Origin: JAOSJL01 sp963704035
GTDB taxonomy: Bacteria; Actinomycetota; Acidimicrobiia; IMCC26256; JAOSJL01
Direction: 5' to 3'
NCBI GenBank assembly: GCA_963704035.1
Contig: CAVPGR010000004.1
Coordinates: forward strand, 1,550,001 to 1,614,000
DNA: 64,000 nt
The notes under the pieces are model-generated. The model made no database searches, was not told where the DNA came from, and saw only the letters and a list, made by a program, of their open reading frames with translations. The stretch's first letter is position 1; the number at the start of each line of letters is the position of its first letter. The translations under genes were made by a program, and so were the position numbers. Below are positions 8,905 to 19,180 of the stretch, piece by piece.

Positions 8905-11128
8905 TTACGGGACCCGAAGAGCGACTGTTGTCGCGGTGTCGCCCACGTCGGCGAAGTCGGTGAAACCTTCCTGGCTGAGGCCGATCTCGATCGCGTACTC
9001 GCCTCGTGGCAGCGGCTGACCTGCTGCATCCACGGCGGACATCGGATCGTGACGTCGAACCTATCGTCGCCGGGAGCGTGAGCTCGGGGATCTCTACAGG
9101 GGTGTCGCTGATCTCGGTTCCCGTGTCATCCAGCACTCGGGCGTGGAGCCGTACGAGGCCCGGGAGCCCGTAGCTGTCGAAGTTCGACCCAGGGCCCGCC
9201 GTCACCGACATGCGCGACCTCGACGTCGACGTCGGCCGACCCGCCGGGCTCGAGCTCGAGAGTCTCGGGCGACGCGTCGATCTCCGAGCGCATGGCGGTC
9301 GGCGGAAGGGCGGCGGGAAATCCGACGGGAAAGAGACGTCCCTGGGCTGTCGAGCTCGTCGGCCGTCGATCCGGGAAGTACCCACAGACCCTGTGCGTTT
9401 CGGCCGTCGGTTACGACGAGCCGTGCGTCGAGCGCATCGGCGACGGGACCAGTCGAGGGGCGCGATCACGATGTCGGCGGGTGGCGCTTCGTCGCTGTCG
9501 GAATCGAACGTTTCGAAGTCGACGTCGGGAAGGAACCACTGGTCGCGCCAGAAGCAGAACGCACACCCGGTCGACGTGTCGAACGCGACCGTGTCGACGT
9601 GCAGGCTCTCGACCTGATCAGGGAACGACCACCCCTCGTACCAGATGTCGACCTCGTCGGGGAGCATCTCCCGGTACGCGTACACGCCTCCGAGGAGGAA
9701 GATGATGACGGCCGCTCCTGCGGCGACTCTCGGCAACTTCCATGCGACGAGGCCGAGGGCGCCGACACCGACCAGCGCCACGACGGTCGCGTGCGGCACG
9801 AAGTAGCCGAAGCTGTCGAATGGCCACTCGGTGACCTGCCAGAAGATCCCGGTGATCGTCGGCCAGTTCGCCGTTCCGTCGAACAGCGCGGGGTCGCGCA
9901 GTAGTCGCAGAGCGAGTGCCAGCACAGCGATCGTCAGGATGGAGCTCCCCATGGAAACCAGGAGCACGCGCGGACGCCGGCGGGTCGCGAGCACTGCCGT
10001 TCCGCACGCGAGGAACACCGGGAGGAACGCCTCGTTGTAGCGCCCGTAGACGAGATGGTCGACGCGGTGGCGGTTGACGGTCATGAACACGATCGAGGCG
10101 ACGAACATGGCCAGGGCGGCGAGGAGAACGAAGCCGGCCACGAGGGACGAAGACGGGGCCTGTCTCCACTCAGCCTTCGTGCGTGCGATGAGCGGGTGGG
10201 TTCGGCGTGCCAGGACCACCACACCGAGCACGAACAGCCCGAGAGTGGCTACGACGAGGTACCAACCCTGGCCCACGGCCATCGCCGCCAGTTCCCGCCA
10301 CTCGCCGGGGTCCCCCAGAGTCCTGGCCAGCTGCTCGGGGGAGTTCTCGATGACATCGTTCCCTCCGGCCCACCGGGCGTCGAAAAGCGCCGAGTTGACG
10401 AGGCGCACGACCATGAACCCGGCAACGAGCAGCGCAGTGTTGGTGACAGCCGTGTGGTGTCGGATCCGACCGGACCACCACGCCACACCCACGAGGACCA
10501 GAACGACCGCAACCACGCCGGTGAAGCGTGGATGAATCGCGTAGGCGAGTGCTGCACACGGGCCGAACAGCATGCGTTGCCAGCGGGCGTCCGCCGTCAA
10601 CATGAGCCAGGCCGTGAGCACGAGCGCGCAGAACACCGGGATGGCGGCCGGTTCCGTCCACGCGTGGTTCCCGGCAAACGTCACGGCCGGGTAGACGGCT
10701 CCGGCCGCCGCGCCGAGGAGTGCCGGGTAGGGAGCGACGCCGAGGATCCTGCGCAGGATCAGGTACAGCATCGGGAACACGGCTGTGAGGAGCAGCGCGT
10801 TGACGACCATCGCCGCGGTGTAGAGATGGTCCGGGTCCGAAAGCACGGCGAAGGCGGGGACGAGGAACAGGGAGTAACCGAACGAGTAGTAGGACGTGGC
10901 GCCCATCTGGAGGAGAGGATCGTCGCCGAGGAACCAGCCAGGATGACCGAGGAGGCCCGCCTCGTCGGGGAAGACGAGCGGGCCGCGCATCTGTAGCCCC
11001 AGCCAGAGGTGCAGGGCGAGCAGGGCGACGGACCCTCCCAGGAGCCACCATCCAGTGGGAGACCATGCGGCGGGGGAGAGCGCGTGGGTGGTGGGGCGCG
11101 GGTGCGCTGGTGTGGCAGTGGTGGTCAC
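8905..11128 (-). CDS. Large GT-C-like membrane glycosyltransferase (frameshifted tail)
   Basis: Membrane protein of about 740 residues with roughly 11-12 transmembrane segments. It starts at GTG 11128 with a hydrophilic tail before segment 1 (WWLLGGSVALLALHLWLG). The first extracytoplasmic loop has FPDEAGLLGHPGWFLGDD, with the acidic pair expected in GT-C enzymes. A soluble C-terminal beta-rich region follows the last segment and is broken by frame changes near 9435, 9195 and 9040. The end QEGFTDFADVGDTATTVALR and stop at 8905 are taken from the final frame. It probably uses a polyprenyl-phosphate sugar, perhaps from the adjacent GT2 product. Divergent from the subtilase gene; 142 bp separates the starts. 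Confidence 0.65.
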
Positions 11129-11269
11129 GGGGAACGAATGGCCGGTGGGAGCCGTTAGCCTGTGAGGGTACCGGAGCGCCCTCGGAGCCCCGAGGTGGCC
11201 TTTTCCGGAGCACCGACCGCTACGGACCGACCGGACAGCGGCAATCCATTCCGGGGGAAGCGGACACCC

Positions 11270-13262
11270 GTGCACACCACGAAGAGTGGCAAGAGCACTC
11301 GGTCGCCGCGACGGCTACTGCCGGTCCTCGTCGTGGCGCTGACGGCGTTCGGGACGGCACTGGCGGGCGCACTTCCGGGACCCGCGGGCGGTGCCACGGG
11401 CGGTGTCGAGGCTCCGCGCAGGTCACAGGAGAAGGCCGGTGCCGCTGATGTCTCCGCCGCTTCTCCTGACACCTCGGCACCCGTCGCTGTATCGGCCGAC
11501 GGCACGACACGTGTCATCGTCGGCCTCGACGCGGCTGACACGCCGGAGGCCGACCTCGACGCACGCGGAGCCTTGGCTCAACGCATCGAGATCGCCGTCG
11601 CGCAGGACGAACTGGTGGAGGACCTGGCGGGAACCGGCGGCACCGTCGTGGGAGAGATCCCCACTGCCCCGTATGTTGCTGTGGAGGCCACGCCCGAGGC
11701 TCTCGAGGCGTTGGAGACATCGCCGATCGTCACGAGCGTCGAGCCCGATCGTCTGCTGGAGGCGAGCCTCAACTCCACGACTCCCCTCGTGGGGGCCGAC
11801 GCGGCGCAGGCGGAAGGGTACGACGGCACCGGGACGACGGTCGCGGTTCTCGACACCGGCGTCGACCGGACCCATCCTTATCTCTCGGGGCGTGTCATTC
11901 GTGAAGCTTGCTTCTCCTACAACGCGTGCCCCAACGGCGGGAGCGTTCAGACCGGCGCCGGTTCCGCGCGTCCGTGTAGCTATGGCGCCGGGTGCTGGCA
12001 TGGCACCCATGTGACGGGAATCGCCGCCGGCAAGGACCAAAACGGCAGCACCTACACCGGTGTGGCGCCGGGTGCCGACATCTTCGCCATCCAGGTCTTC
12101 TCGCCGGTCGGAGGCTACGTCCTCGACCGGTGGGGGACGCTCCACGCCGTCGGTGTCGCCGACCCGATGAGCGGCTGGAGCTCGGGCGGGTTCCCGGCTT
12201 GGGACATTGCCCGGTCGTTCGCCCTGCGTGACTCCGACGGCGGCTACATCCTCGACGCGTGGGGCGGTCTGCACCGCGCCGGTGACGCACCCGCGCTCGG
12301 CGGCGGCCCCTACTGGAAGGGGTGGGACATCGCCCGCGGCGTGGCGCTTCGTCCCGACGGCAACGGCGGATACGTGATGGACGGCTGGGGCGGACTCCAC
12401 CGGGTGGGCAACGCTCCGCCGCTGAGTGGTGCGCCCTACTGGAGCGGTTGGGACATCGCCCGCGATGTTGCGCTGCACCCCGACGGTGGTGGGTACACGC
12501 TCGACGGTTGGGGCGGAATCCACGAGTGGGGTGGCGCCCCGAAGCTCACCGGCGGTCCCTACTGGACGGGGTGGGACATCGCCCGTGGTCTCGAGCTCAC
12601 CGCCGACGGTACGGGTGCCTGGGTGATCGACGCGTGGGGTGGGCGCCACGCTGTCGGAACCGCACCGAGCCTCGGAAGCGGTGCCTACTGGCCGGGGTGG
12701 AACATCGCGCGTGACGTGGCAGCGGTTCCCGAAGCCACGGCCTACACCAGCGACCTGCTCGCGGCGCTCAGCCACGTCTACGCACAACGCAACACGTTCG
12801 CCAAGCCGATCGCGTCTGTGAACATGAGCCTCGGTGGGGCATCCGGTCTACCTGGAGCCGGTTACCTGCAACGCGCTGACAGCGTCGGTCACGACGGTGT
12901 TGTCGAACCTACGCAGCGCCGGGATCGCTCCGGTCGCGGCGTCGGGGAATCAGGGCTCGTCGTGGCAGATGAACTTTCCCGGGGTGCGTCTCGCACGCGG
13001 TGTCGGTGGGCGCAACGAATGATTTCGACAACGTTCGCCTCGTACTCCAACTCGGGATCCGCTCTCGACCTGTTCGCGCCCGGCCAGAGCGTCGTCTCGC
13101 CGTTCCCGATTTCTGGTCCACTCTCGATCCGCCACGGGGGACTTCGAACGGAACATCGATGGCGACGCCTCACGTGGCCGGTGCGTTCGCCTGCTGCGCG
13201 ACAAAGCACCGGCGGCGACAGTGAACACGATGCTCACGTCGCTGAGGTCACACGGCCCCTGA
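11270..13262 (+). CDS. Secreted subtilase (S8) with a propeller inserted in the protease domain (frameshifted)
   Basis: Exported serine protease. A twin-basic signal region (SPRRLLPVLVVALTAFGTAL) and an I9-like propeptide (about residues 45-165) precede the S8 domain. The Asp is in VAVLDTGVDRTHP, the His in CWHGTHVTGIAAG, and the Ser in GTSNGTSMATPHVAGAFA in a shifted frame near 13150. Between GVAPGADIFAIQVFS and TSDLLAALSHVYAQRN sits a domain of about 210 residues made of DGWGGLH repeats. Frame breaks lie near 12840, 12985, 13030, 13130 and 13195. The end LLRDKAPAATVNTMLTSLR and stop at 13262 overlap the tail of the convergent gene. GTG 11270 is chosen because it precedes the signal peptide closely; an upstream GTG at 11162 is also in frame. 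Confidence 0.78.
12108..12735 (+). repeat. DGWGGLH propeller inserted in subtilase
   Basis: A half unit (GGYVLDRWGTLHAVG), four full WDIAR...GGLH units and a closing half unit (YWPGWNIARDVAAVPE). All lie in one unbroken frame between the catalytic His and catalytic Ser of the S8 domain. The two halves would make one blade, giving five blades with neighbouring N- and C-termini, which is the geometry needed to sit in a surface loop. Confidence 0.75.
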
Positions 13263-14715
13263 TCTCCCGGGAGCTCCTCAGCCGCCACCGACTCCAGGTG
13301 GACGCCGCCCTCGACGACTTTCGGCGGGGACTCAGTCCGGTGTCCGATCGTCGGTCGGCGGGCGTCGTGGCGATCGCCGCATACTCCTGGGCACCGAAGA
13401 GCACCTCGTTGAGACGCTCCAACGCCTCGTTCACGGTTTCGACCCAGGCCGCCCCGCCGCTCGTGTCGTCTGCGTCGAGCTTGTCGGGCTCGATGAGGGG
13501 GAGCCGGTAGTCGTCGGCGGGTGAGTGGAACCGCAGTTCCACGTCGCGGAATCCCGCGCGCTCACACAGGAACGTCAGCAGCGAAGGGTGCAGCGGCCAC
13601 ACGTGGGTCGGATCGAGGATGTAGCTGTTGCCGAGCACGATCAACGAGGTGGGATTCGGCGTCTCGGCCACGAGGATTCCCCCGGGACGCAGGCGGCTCG
13701 CCGCCAGTTCGAGGAACGCCACGAGCTGTTCGAGACTCAGGTGTTCCGCGACGTGGATGGCTGTGATGGCGCCGAAGGAATTCTTCGGGCGTGACTCGAG
13801 GAAAGCGAGCGCGTCGCCGGCGTGTGCCTCGACCCCGGCAGCGCGGGCCTCAGCGACCATTCCGGCGTCGAGGTCGACGCCTTCACCCTCCACGCCGCGC
13901 TCGTCGAGCGCAGCCAGTAGCTCGCCGCGGCCGCAACCGACGTCGAGAACGGGGGCGTGTCGGGACAGCAATTCGAAGTAGCGCTCCTCGAGGATGGCCA
14001 GGACCTCGACGGGGTCGCCGCGGAAGCGCTGCTCGAATCCGACGTAGTCGAAGCCGGAGGAGCGAGGGGCACCCCCGGCCTCTCCTCGTGCGGGTGCCTC
14101 GGTACCACCCTCCGGTGTGGCGGGCCGATCCGCACGGGCCGCCCGGTCGAGTGCGTTGACGCGTTCGCGCAGTTCGGCAAAGCGGGCAGGAACACCAGGC
14201 AGTCCGGCGGCGGGGGCGATGGCCGTTCCGAGATCGTCGAGCGCCGCGCGGAAGGCGTCGAGCTCACCCTTGTGGAGCTCGAGGTTCAACGCCAGGGCGT
14301 GGAGCTCGCTCGCGAGATCGCGTCCGGTGGCGACGAGTTCTGCGACGTCCCCGGCCGACTGGAGCGCCCGAAGCGACGGAACGAGACCCTGCACTTCGGC
14401 GCGCAATAGCTCGTGGCGCGCCGAGAGTTCGTCGAGCTGCGTGAGCACGGCCGCGGTGACGTCGGGTCTGAGTCGGACGGCCACACTGTTGGCGAAGCGC
14501 GCGACGACGGGCTGGAGCATCCGGCGAGCGGCCGCCTTGGCTCGTGCGCGCGCCGTGGGCCGAGGTTCACCCCGGTCAGAGGGAGCAACCGGCGTGGCGT
14601 CGCTGTCCCGGACGTGATGCGAGCTGCTGTCCGATGTGCTGGTTCCGGACGTGTCATCGGCGAGCGCGTCGCGTGCGCGGTCGACGAGGTCGGGTCGGAG
14701 GTCGGGGTGACTCAT
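13234..14715 (-). CDS. SAM methyltransferase with coiled-coil N-terminal region
   Basis: Up to 493 residues. The N-terminal half (about 60-240) is helical and charged with heptad-like leucines. The methyltransferase domain follows, with VLDVGCGRGELLAALDERG, HVAEHLSLEQL and RPGGILVAETPNPTS. This fits the O-antigen/glycan-chain methyltransferases found beside Wzm/Wzt exporters. ATG at 14715 overlaps the TGA of the previous gene (ATGA). The last 25-30 residues are arginine/serine rich and may come from a frame error: another frame gives a stop near 13335, which would remove the 29-bp overlap with the convergent subtilase. Confidence 0.78.
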   Translation of the reverse strand: MSHPDLRPDLVDRARDALADDTSGTSTSDSSSHHVRDSDATPVAPSDRGEPRPTARARAKAAARRMLQPVVARFANSVAVRLRPDVTAAVLTQLDELSARHELLRAEVQGLVPSLRALQSAGDVAELVATGRDLASELHALALNLELHKGELDAFRAALDDLGTAIAPAAGLPGVPARFAELRERVNALDRAARADRPATPEGGTEAPARGEAGGAPRSSGFDYVGFEQRFRGDPVEVLAILEERYFELLSRHAPVLDVGCGRGELLAALDERGVEGEGVDLDAGMVAEARAAGVEAHAGDALAFLESRPKNSFGAITAIHVAEHLSLEQLVAFLELAASRLRPGGILVAETPNPTSLIVLGNSYILDPTHVWPLHPSLLTFLCERAGFRDVELRFHSPADDYRLPLIEPDKLDADDTSGGAAWVETVNEALERLNEVLFGAQEYAAIATTPADRRSDTGLSPRRKSSRAASTWSRWRLRSSREIRGRVTSAT

Positions 14716-15605
14716 CGTCCCGCTCCCGCTTCGGCGAGCGAACGCTGATCGACCACGGGGCCCAGAGCAGCGAACGCGTGGAAGGCCGGCGGTGACACCG
14801 ACGAGGTGCGAAGCTCATCGAGCGCGCGGGCCACGCCCGTGAGCCCCGGTGGAGCCGGTGTCGTCATTCCGAGCCTTCCCGCCAGAGACCGCGCGGTGCC
14901 TTCAGTGGAGAAGGATTCCTCCGCGAGGCGTCGCGCCCGTCGCCCGAGTCCGGCGGCACGCGGAAGATCGTCGGCGAGCAGGTTCGCCCGGGGGAGCGCG
15001 TTCTCTGCGCTTTCCACGACGAAGGCATCGGCCTCGGTATGGGTGTCGAGACCGAGGCGGTCGGCGGTTCCGGACTCGAATACAATGGGTGTTCCGAGCG
15101 CGAGCGCGAGCAGGGCCGTGTCGTCGGAAGCCACGATCGCGGCGGCCAACGCCACGACCGTGGCGACGGGTACGTCGCCACCGGGCAACCCCTCGCGAAG
15201 ATCCACGACCGTGTGGCGGGCCAGGCCGAGGCGTCGCCGCCAGCGCGCTCGCACGAACGGAGACACGGGTGCGTGGGTCCGCACGTCCACCGAGCGCTCC
15301 GGGAGCGCCAGCACGCCCGCGCCGGTGGCGGATCCTGCGGTGGTGACGATCGCGGCAGCCCGCGATCGAACAGAATCCCCGACCGACTCCGGTTCCAGCG
15401 TGGCGAGAGCCAAGGGGATGTCGCTCTCATCGAGAAGACGGTCGAGATCGGGCGCGTCCAGCCCGACGGCGAGACGGGCTCCGGCTCGCGGCAGCGACGG
15501 GTGACCGGCCCGTGGCTCGCACCAGCGTTGCAGCGGACCCAGCAGGGGTTGAATCCAGCCTGTCGGCTCGGCGCCGACCACGAGCTCCAGGATCGGGCGT
15601 GTCAC
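14712..15605 (-). CDS. Uncharacterised GT4-like protein
   Basis: 297 residues from GTG 15605, which overlaps the TGA of the upstream GT4 gene; its own TGA overlaps the next ATG. I do not recognise the full family. The C-terminal half resembles a GT-B donor domain (LALALGTPIVFESG, then the helix ARRLAEESFSTEGTARSL seen at the end of GT4 proteins). The N-terminal half lacks the glycine loop and the E-x7-E pair is not evident. It may be a degenerate glycosyltransferase or a partner subunit of the GT4 gene it is coupled to. Confidence 0.55.
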   Translation of the reverse strand: MTRPILELVVGAEPTGWIQPLLGPLQRWCEPRAGHPSLPRAGARLAVGLDAPDLDRLLDESDIPLALATLEPESVGDSVRSRAAAIVTTAGSATGAGVLALPERSVDVRTHAPVSPFVRARWRRRLGLARHTVVDLREGLPGGDVPVATVVALAAAIVASDDTALLALALGTPIVFESGTADRLGLDTHTEADAFVVESAENALPRANLLADDLPRAAGLGRRARRLAEESFSTEGTARSLAGRLGMTTPAPPGLTGVARALDELRTSSVSPPAFHAFAALGPVVDQRSLAEAGAGR

Positions 15606-16636
15606 GAGCTCGTCAGCGTCGAGACCACGCTGCTCCAGTCGAGACCCGCGACGCGACCGTGGCCGATGGTGCCCTGTTCGCGTGCCACGGCACGATTCGA
15701 GGCCAGCCGGTCGACGGCGGCGGCGATCTCCACGGCGCTCCCGTCGGTGACCGACCCGGTGACTCCGTCTTCCACCCACTCGAGTGTGCCGCCGGAGTCC
15801 TTCGCCGTGATGACGGGCTTGCCGGCGGCGAATGCCTGGAGCGTCACGTAGCCGTAGTCCTCGTCGAAGGGTGCATAGACGACGCCGAGTGCACCGGCGT
15901 AGAGGTCGACGAGCTCGTCGTCACTCACGAAACCCGCCAGCTCGACGCGATCGCCGACACGGAGCTCTTCGATCCGTGCGTTGAGCCCGCTCTCCATGGA
16001 CCCTCGACCGGCGATGACGATCCGGGTGTCGGTGGTCAAGTGGCGTGCGGCCTCCACGAGCAGTTCCGGCCGCTTGTTGGCATCGAGCCGGGTGGCGCAG
16101 AACACGTAGTCGCCCGAGGACACAGCGCCGTTTCCGGTGCCGACCGACCGGAGACGGTCGAACAGCGGAGGAGGGTGGTAGAGGGGTTCGGCGTCGAGTC
16201 CGTTGTAGCGGGCGAGGCGATCCGCCACCACTCCCGACGTCGTGAATCGTCGCCGTGCTTCCTCCAGCGCCCGCGTGTCCCACTCCGTGAGAAGTCGCTG
16301 TGCTTCGAGGCCGTCATCGTCGAGCCCGAAGTCGGACCAGGGCGAGTCAGCGGCGTCGTACGCGGCCCGGTGCTGGTGGAACAACCAGACGATCTTGTTC
16401 GAGTGTCGCACGAAGTACGACGGAAAGTTCGTGGCGATGACGAGATCCGCGTCCACAGGGACCAGGCGCCATGCGAGGGCGGCGTCGAAGACACGGTCGC
16501 GGTCCCACGCCGTCGGCAGGCGTACGAGCTCGGCGTCGTGGCCGGCGTCGCGCAGCGCCGCGACGAGGTTCTCCATGTGGAGCTCGGCGCCCCCGCTCAC
16601 GAACGGAACCTGGGCTCCACAGACGCAGATCTTCAT
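15602..16636 (-). CDS. Glycosyltransferase family 4
   Basis: Intact 344-residue GT4. The acceptor domain starts MKICVCGAQVPFVSGGAELH. The donor domain shows DYVFCATRLDANKRPELLVE, the loop IVIAGRGSMESG, and the catalytic E-x7-E region PFDEDYGYVTLQAFA with DSGGTLEWVEDG. It overlaps both neighbours by 4 bp (16633-16636 and 15602-15605), so it belongs to a tightly coupled five-gene minus-strand operon with the two methyltransferases and the GT-like protein. Confidence 0.85.
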   Translation of the reverse strand: MKICVCGAQVPFVSGGAELHMENLVAALRDAGHDAELVRLPTAWDRDRVFDAALAWRLVPVDADLVIATNFPSYFVRHSNKIVWLFHQHRAAYDAADSPWSDFGLDDDGLEAQRLLTEWDTRALEEARRRFTTSGVVADRLARYNGLDAEPLYHPPPLFDRLRSVGTGNGAVSSGDYVFCATRLDANKRPELLVEAARHLTTDTRIVIAGRGSMESGLNARIEELRVGDRVELAGFVSDDELVDLYAGALGVVYAPFDEDYGYVTLQAFAAGKPVITAKDSGGTLEWVEDGVTGSVTDGSAVEIAAAVDRLASNRAVAREQGTIGHGRVAGLDWSSVVSTLTSS

Positions 16637-17970
16637 GACGACTCGCCGATTGACGCGAGCACGGCCGAAGGTGTGGTGTCGATCCTGTCGACGATACCCG
16701 CGACCATGTCGGCGTCAGCGCGCCTCGAGAAGACGTAGAACATCCGACGGCCCGGGTACGTGGCCTCGATGAAGTCGTCGTATCGACGGTGGAGCGCCTG
16801 TTCGATCGCCAGTTCGCGCCCGAGGCCCGCCGCCGAGAAGTGTTCGGTCCACCAGGGAGAATCGGCCCAGATGAGGTGGCCCATCTGCGGGTATCCGTCG
16901 CTGTCGACAGGCAGGGTGTGGAAGAGCGTCCCGGGCTTCCCGTCGCTGCGCTGCTCATCGTCTCTCCAATCAGGGAGGTCGATGGGAGACACCGTCCCGA
17001 ATCCGGGATCGTCACCGAAGACGGGAATGTTGGCGAACACGAACCCGCCGGGCACGAGGCAGTCAGCGATCGCGCCCAGGTAGGTGTCGATCCGGTTTGG
17101 GTTGAGGTGCTCGAAGATGTCCAGCCCGAAGACGAGGTCGTAGCGCGGGCCCAGGTCGAGTTCCAGCAGGTCTCCGCGGTGGATTCGTTCGGCGATATCG
17201 GGCTCGGCGCGGTCGATCGCCAGTTGGCTGATCTCCACACCTTCTGCCTTGTGTCCGAGGTCGCGCATACACGCGATCACCGCGCCGCTGGCGCACCCCA
17301 GATCGAGGGCGAGGTCGGGTCGGAACGCCGTCATCACCTCGGCCATCACCCGCTTGTCGAGATCGACGCCGTAGGACCAGACACCCGGTTGTTCGTAGTA
17401 GCCGTGATCCAAGATGGCCTTCTCCAACCAGTCGAAGTCATCCGAGCCTCTGGTGACGAACACCGGACGTGTGGCGCCGCTGTCGTCGCGGGCGTCCCGG
17501 TACGCGTCGGGTCGGATCTCGCGCAGGTCCTGAATGGAGCGGTACCGCCGGCCAATCCGGTTGAGGTGTTCGTCGGAGCCGGCGAGCGTTCCTACGACCA
17601 GCTGTCGCGGGGCATCGTCAGCGAGGGACCGGAGGAAGCTCCGCTTGCCGGGCTTGTCCGGTGGTCGCCCCAGGAGCATCTCGTACGCCGCGTCCAGGAA
17701 CTCGGCGTCGGCGCGCTCCGCACCGGTTGCCGGGTCGAGGGATGCCTCGCGGGTGACACGTCCGACGTACTCGTCGGAGGTCGCCAGCTCCGTCACGACG
17801 TCGAGGTGGCTGCGTCCGGCCCGGAGCGCATCGCCGTGGTGGCGTCGCCCCTCCCGGTCCACGCTGCGATCCAGAAGGTCACGGTACGCCTCGTCGAGGA
17901 ACGCCTTGTCGGCGTGGGGCAGTGGGCGGAGCCGTCGGAGTCGCAGAGCCAGAGATGGCACGGCGTCCAC
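16633..17970 (-). CDS. DUF4214-type repeat plus SAM methyltransferase
   Basis: About 445 residues. Two N-terminal copies of a DUF4214-like segment (FLDEAYRDLLDRSVDREG and FLDAAYEMLLGRPPDKPG) are followed by a class I methyltransferase with LALDLGCASGAVIACMRDLG and the motif II region VFGLDIFEHLNP. DUF4214 is often found on proteins acting on surface glycans. The GTG at 17970 is preferred because it leaves 16 bp before the divergent gene; an ATG at 18018 would place the start inside that gene. First gene of the minus-strand operon. Confidence 0.75.
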   Translation of the reverse strand: MDAVPSLALRLRRLRPLPHADKAFLDEAYRDLLDRSVDREGRRHHGDALRAGRSHLDVVTELATSDEYVGRVTREASLDPATGAERADAEFLDAAYEMLLGRPPDKPGKRSFLRSLADDAPRQLVVGTLAGSDEHLNRIGRRYRSIQDLREIRPDAYRDARDDSGATRPVFVTRGSDDFDWLEKAILDHGYYEQPGVWSYGVDLDKRVMAEVMTAFRPDLALDLGCASGAVIACMRDLGHKAEGVEISQLAIDRAEPDIAERIHRGDLLELDLGPRYDLVFGLDIFEHLNPNRIDTYLGAIADCLVPGGFVFANIPVFGDDPGFGTVSPIDLPDWRDDEQRSDGKPGTLFHTLPVDSDGYPQMGHLIWADSPWWTEHFSAAGLGRELAIEQALHRRYDDFIEATYPGRRMFYVFSRRADADMVAGIVDRIDTTPSAVLASIGESS

Positions 17971-17972
17971 GG

Positions 17973-17978
17973 TAGTGT
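17973..17978 (+). promoter_or_regulatory. Possible -10 element TAGTGT of a leaderless transcript
   Basis: TAGTGT lies 8 nt before the ATG of the GT4 gene at 17987, so transcription would begin at or next to the start codon. No convincing -35 is visible. Similar spacing is seen at three other genes in the window. Confidence 0.35.
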
Positions 17979-17986
17979 CCGGCGGG

Positions 17987-19180
17987 ATGCATCGGACCGG
18001 TCGTCTCGGATTCGTCACGCCCCGCTACGGAGACGCGGTCATCGGCGGCGCCGAGACCGTCATGCGCGAGGCCGCGCACGGTCTGGCCGCCCGTGGCTGG
18101 GACGTCGAAGTTCTCACCACATGCGCGCGCGACCACTTCTCGTGGGCCAACGAGTACGAGGCGGGCGTCACGGAGGAGTGGGGGGTGACCGTCAGGCGAT
18201 TCCCCACCGTGATCGACACTCCCCGTGTGGAGCGTGCCGAGATCGAGGCAGCCATTCTCGGAGGAGAGCGACCCCCGATCGAGCTGCAACAACGGTGGAT
18301 GAACGACGACGTCCGCGTCCCGGGTCTGTATCACCACCTCCTCGACCATGACGACGACTATCGGGCTCTCGTGTTCGCTCCGTACCTCTTTTGGCCCTCC
18401 TTCGCCTGCGCGCAGGTGGCGCCCGGCCGTACGATCCTCATGCCGTGTCTCCACGACGAGCCGCACGCGGAGCTCGAGCTCTTCGATCCGTTGTTCACCG
18501 GAGTCCGGGGCTTGTGGTTCCTGTCGGAACCCGAACGCGACCTCGCCGCGCGACTGCACGACGATCTCGCCCCACACGAGGTCATCGGCTCGGGCGTCGA
18601 CGTGCCCGACGACTACGACTCCGGCGCGTTCCGCGACCGTTTCGGGATCACGGCGCCGTTCGTCTACTACGCAGGTCGACGGGAGGGCGGCAAGAACTGG
18701 GAGCGCCTCCTCGAGGGTTTCGCCGCGGCGGTCCAGCGCACCGACATCCCGTTCCGGCTCGTGACATCGGGTACCGGAGAGGTCCGCCCGCCGGCGGCCA
18801 TCGTGGACAGGGTCGTCGATCTCGGCTTCCTCGAAGAGAAGGACCGGAACGACGCTTTCTCGGCGGCTGCCGCGTACGTCCAGCCTTCGCCGTACGAGAG
18901 CTTCTCCCGCACGCTCATGGAGGCGTGGCTGGCGGGAACGTTGCCGATCGCCAACGCCGCGTCCGACGTGGTGGCCTGGCACATGGACCGCGCCGGGTCG
19001 GGCCTGCTCTACGACGACGACTTCGAGTTCGAGCAGTGCCTGCGTTTCGTCGCCGAAGCACCCGACTCGGCTGCCGCTATCGCCCGGCCGGGTCGCGAGT
19101 ACGTGCTCGCCCACTACACCTGGGATCCGGTTCTCGATCGGATGGAAGCGACGATCGACTCGTGGATGCCTGGATCATGA
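17987..19180 (+). CDS. Glycosyltransferase family 4
   Basis: Intact 397-residue GT4. RLGFVTPRYGDAVIGGAETV is the glycine-rich acceptor loop. The donor domain has FVYYAGRREGGKNWERLLEG and the E-x7-E region PSPYESFSRTLMEAWLAG. ATG 17987 was chosen because the start of homology is immediate and a -10-like TAGTGT lies 8 nt upstream. The stop overlaps the next GT4 start (ATGA, 19177-19180). Cytoplasmic glycan assembly is the expected role. Confidence 0.83.
   Translation: MHRTGRLGFVTPRYGDAVIGGAETVMREAAHGLAARGWDVEVLTTCARDHFSWANEYEAGVTEEWGVTVRRFPTVIDTPRVERAEIEAAILGGERPPIELQQRWMNDDVRVPGLYHHLLDHDDDYRALVFAPYLFWPSFACAQVAPGRTILMPCLHDEPHAELELFDPLFTGVRGLWFLSEPERDLAARLHDDLAPHEVIGSGVDVPDDYDSGAFRDRFGITAPFVYYAGRREGGKNWERLLEGFAAAVQRTDIPFRLVTSGTGEVRPPAAIVDRVVDLGFLEEKDRNDAFSAAAAYVQPSPYESFSRTLMEAWLAGTLPIANAASDVVAWHMDRAGSGLLYDDDFEFEQCLRFVAEAPDSAAAIARPGREYVLAHYTWDPVLDRMEATIDSWMPGS

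Noticed and set aside
12108..12735. CRISPR-like array or satellite DNA in the DGWGGLH regions
   Set aside because: The periodicity is in the protein; DNA units differ and lie in frame with no spacer structure.
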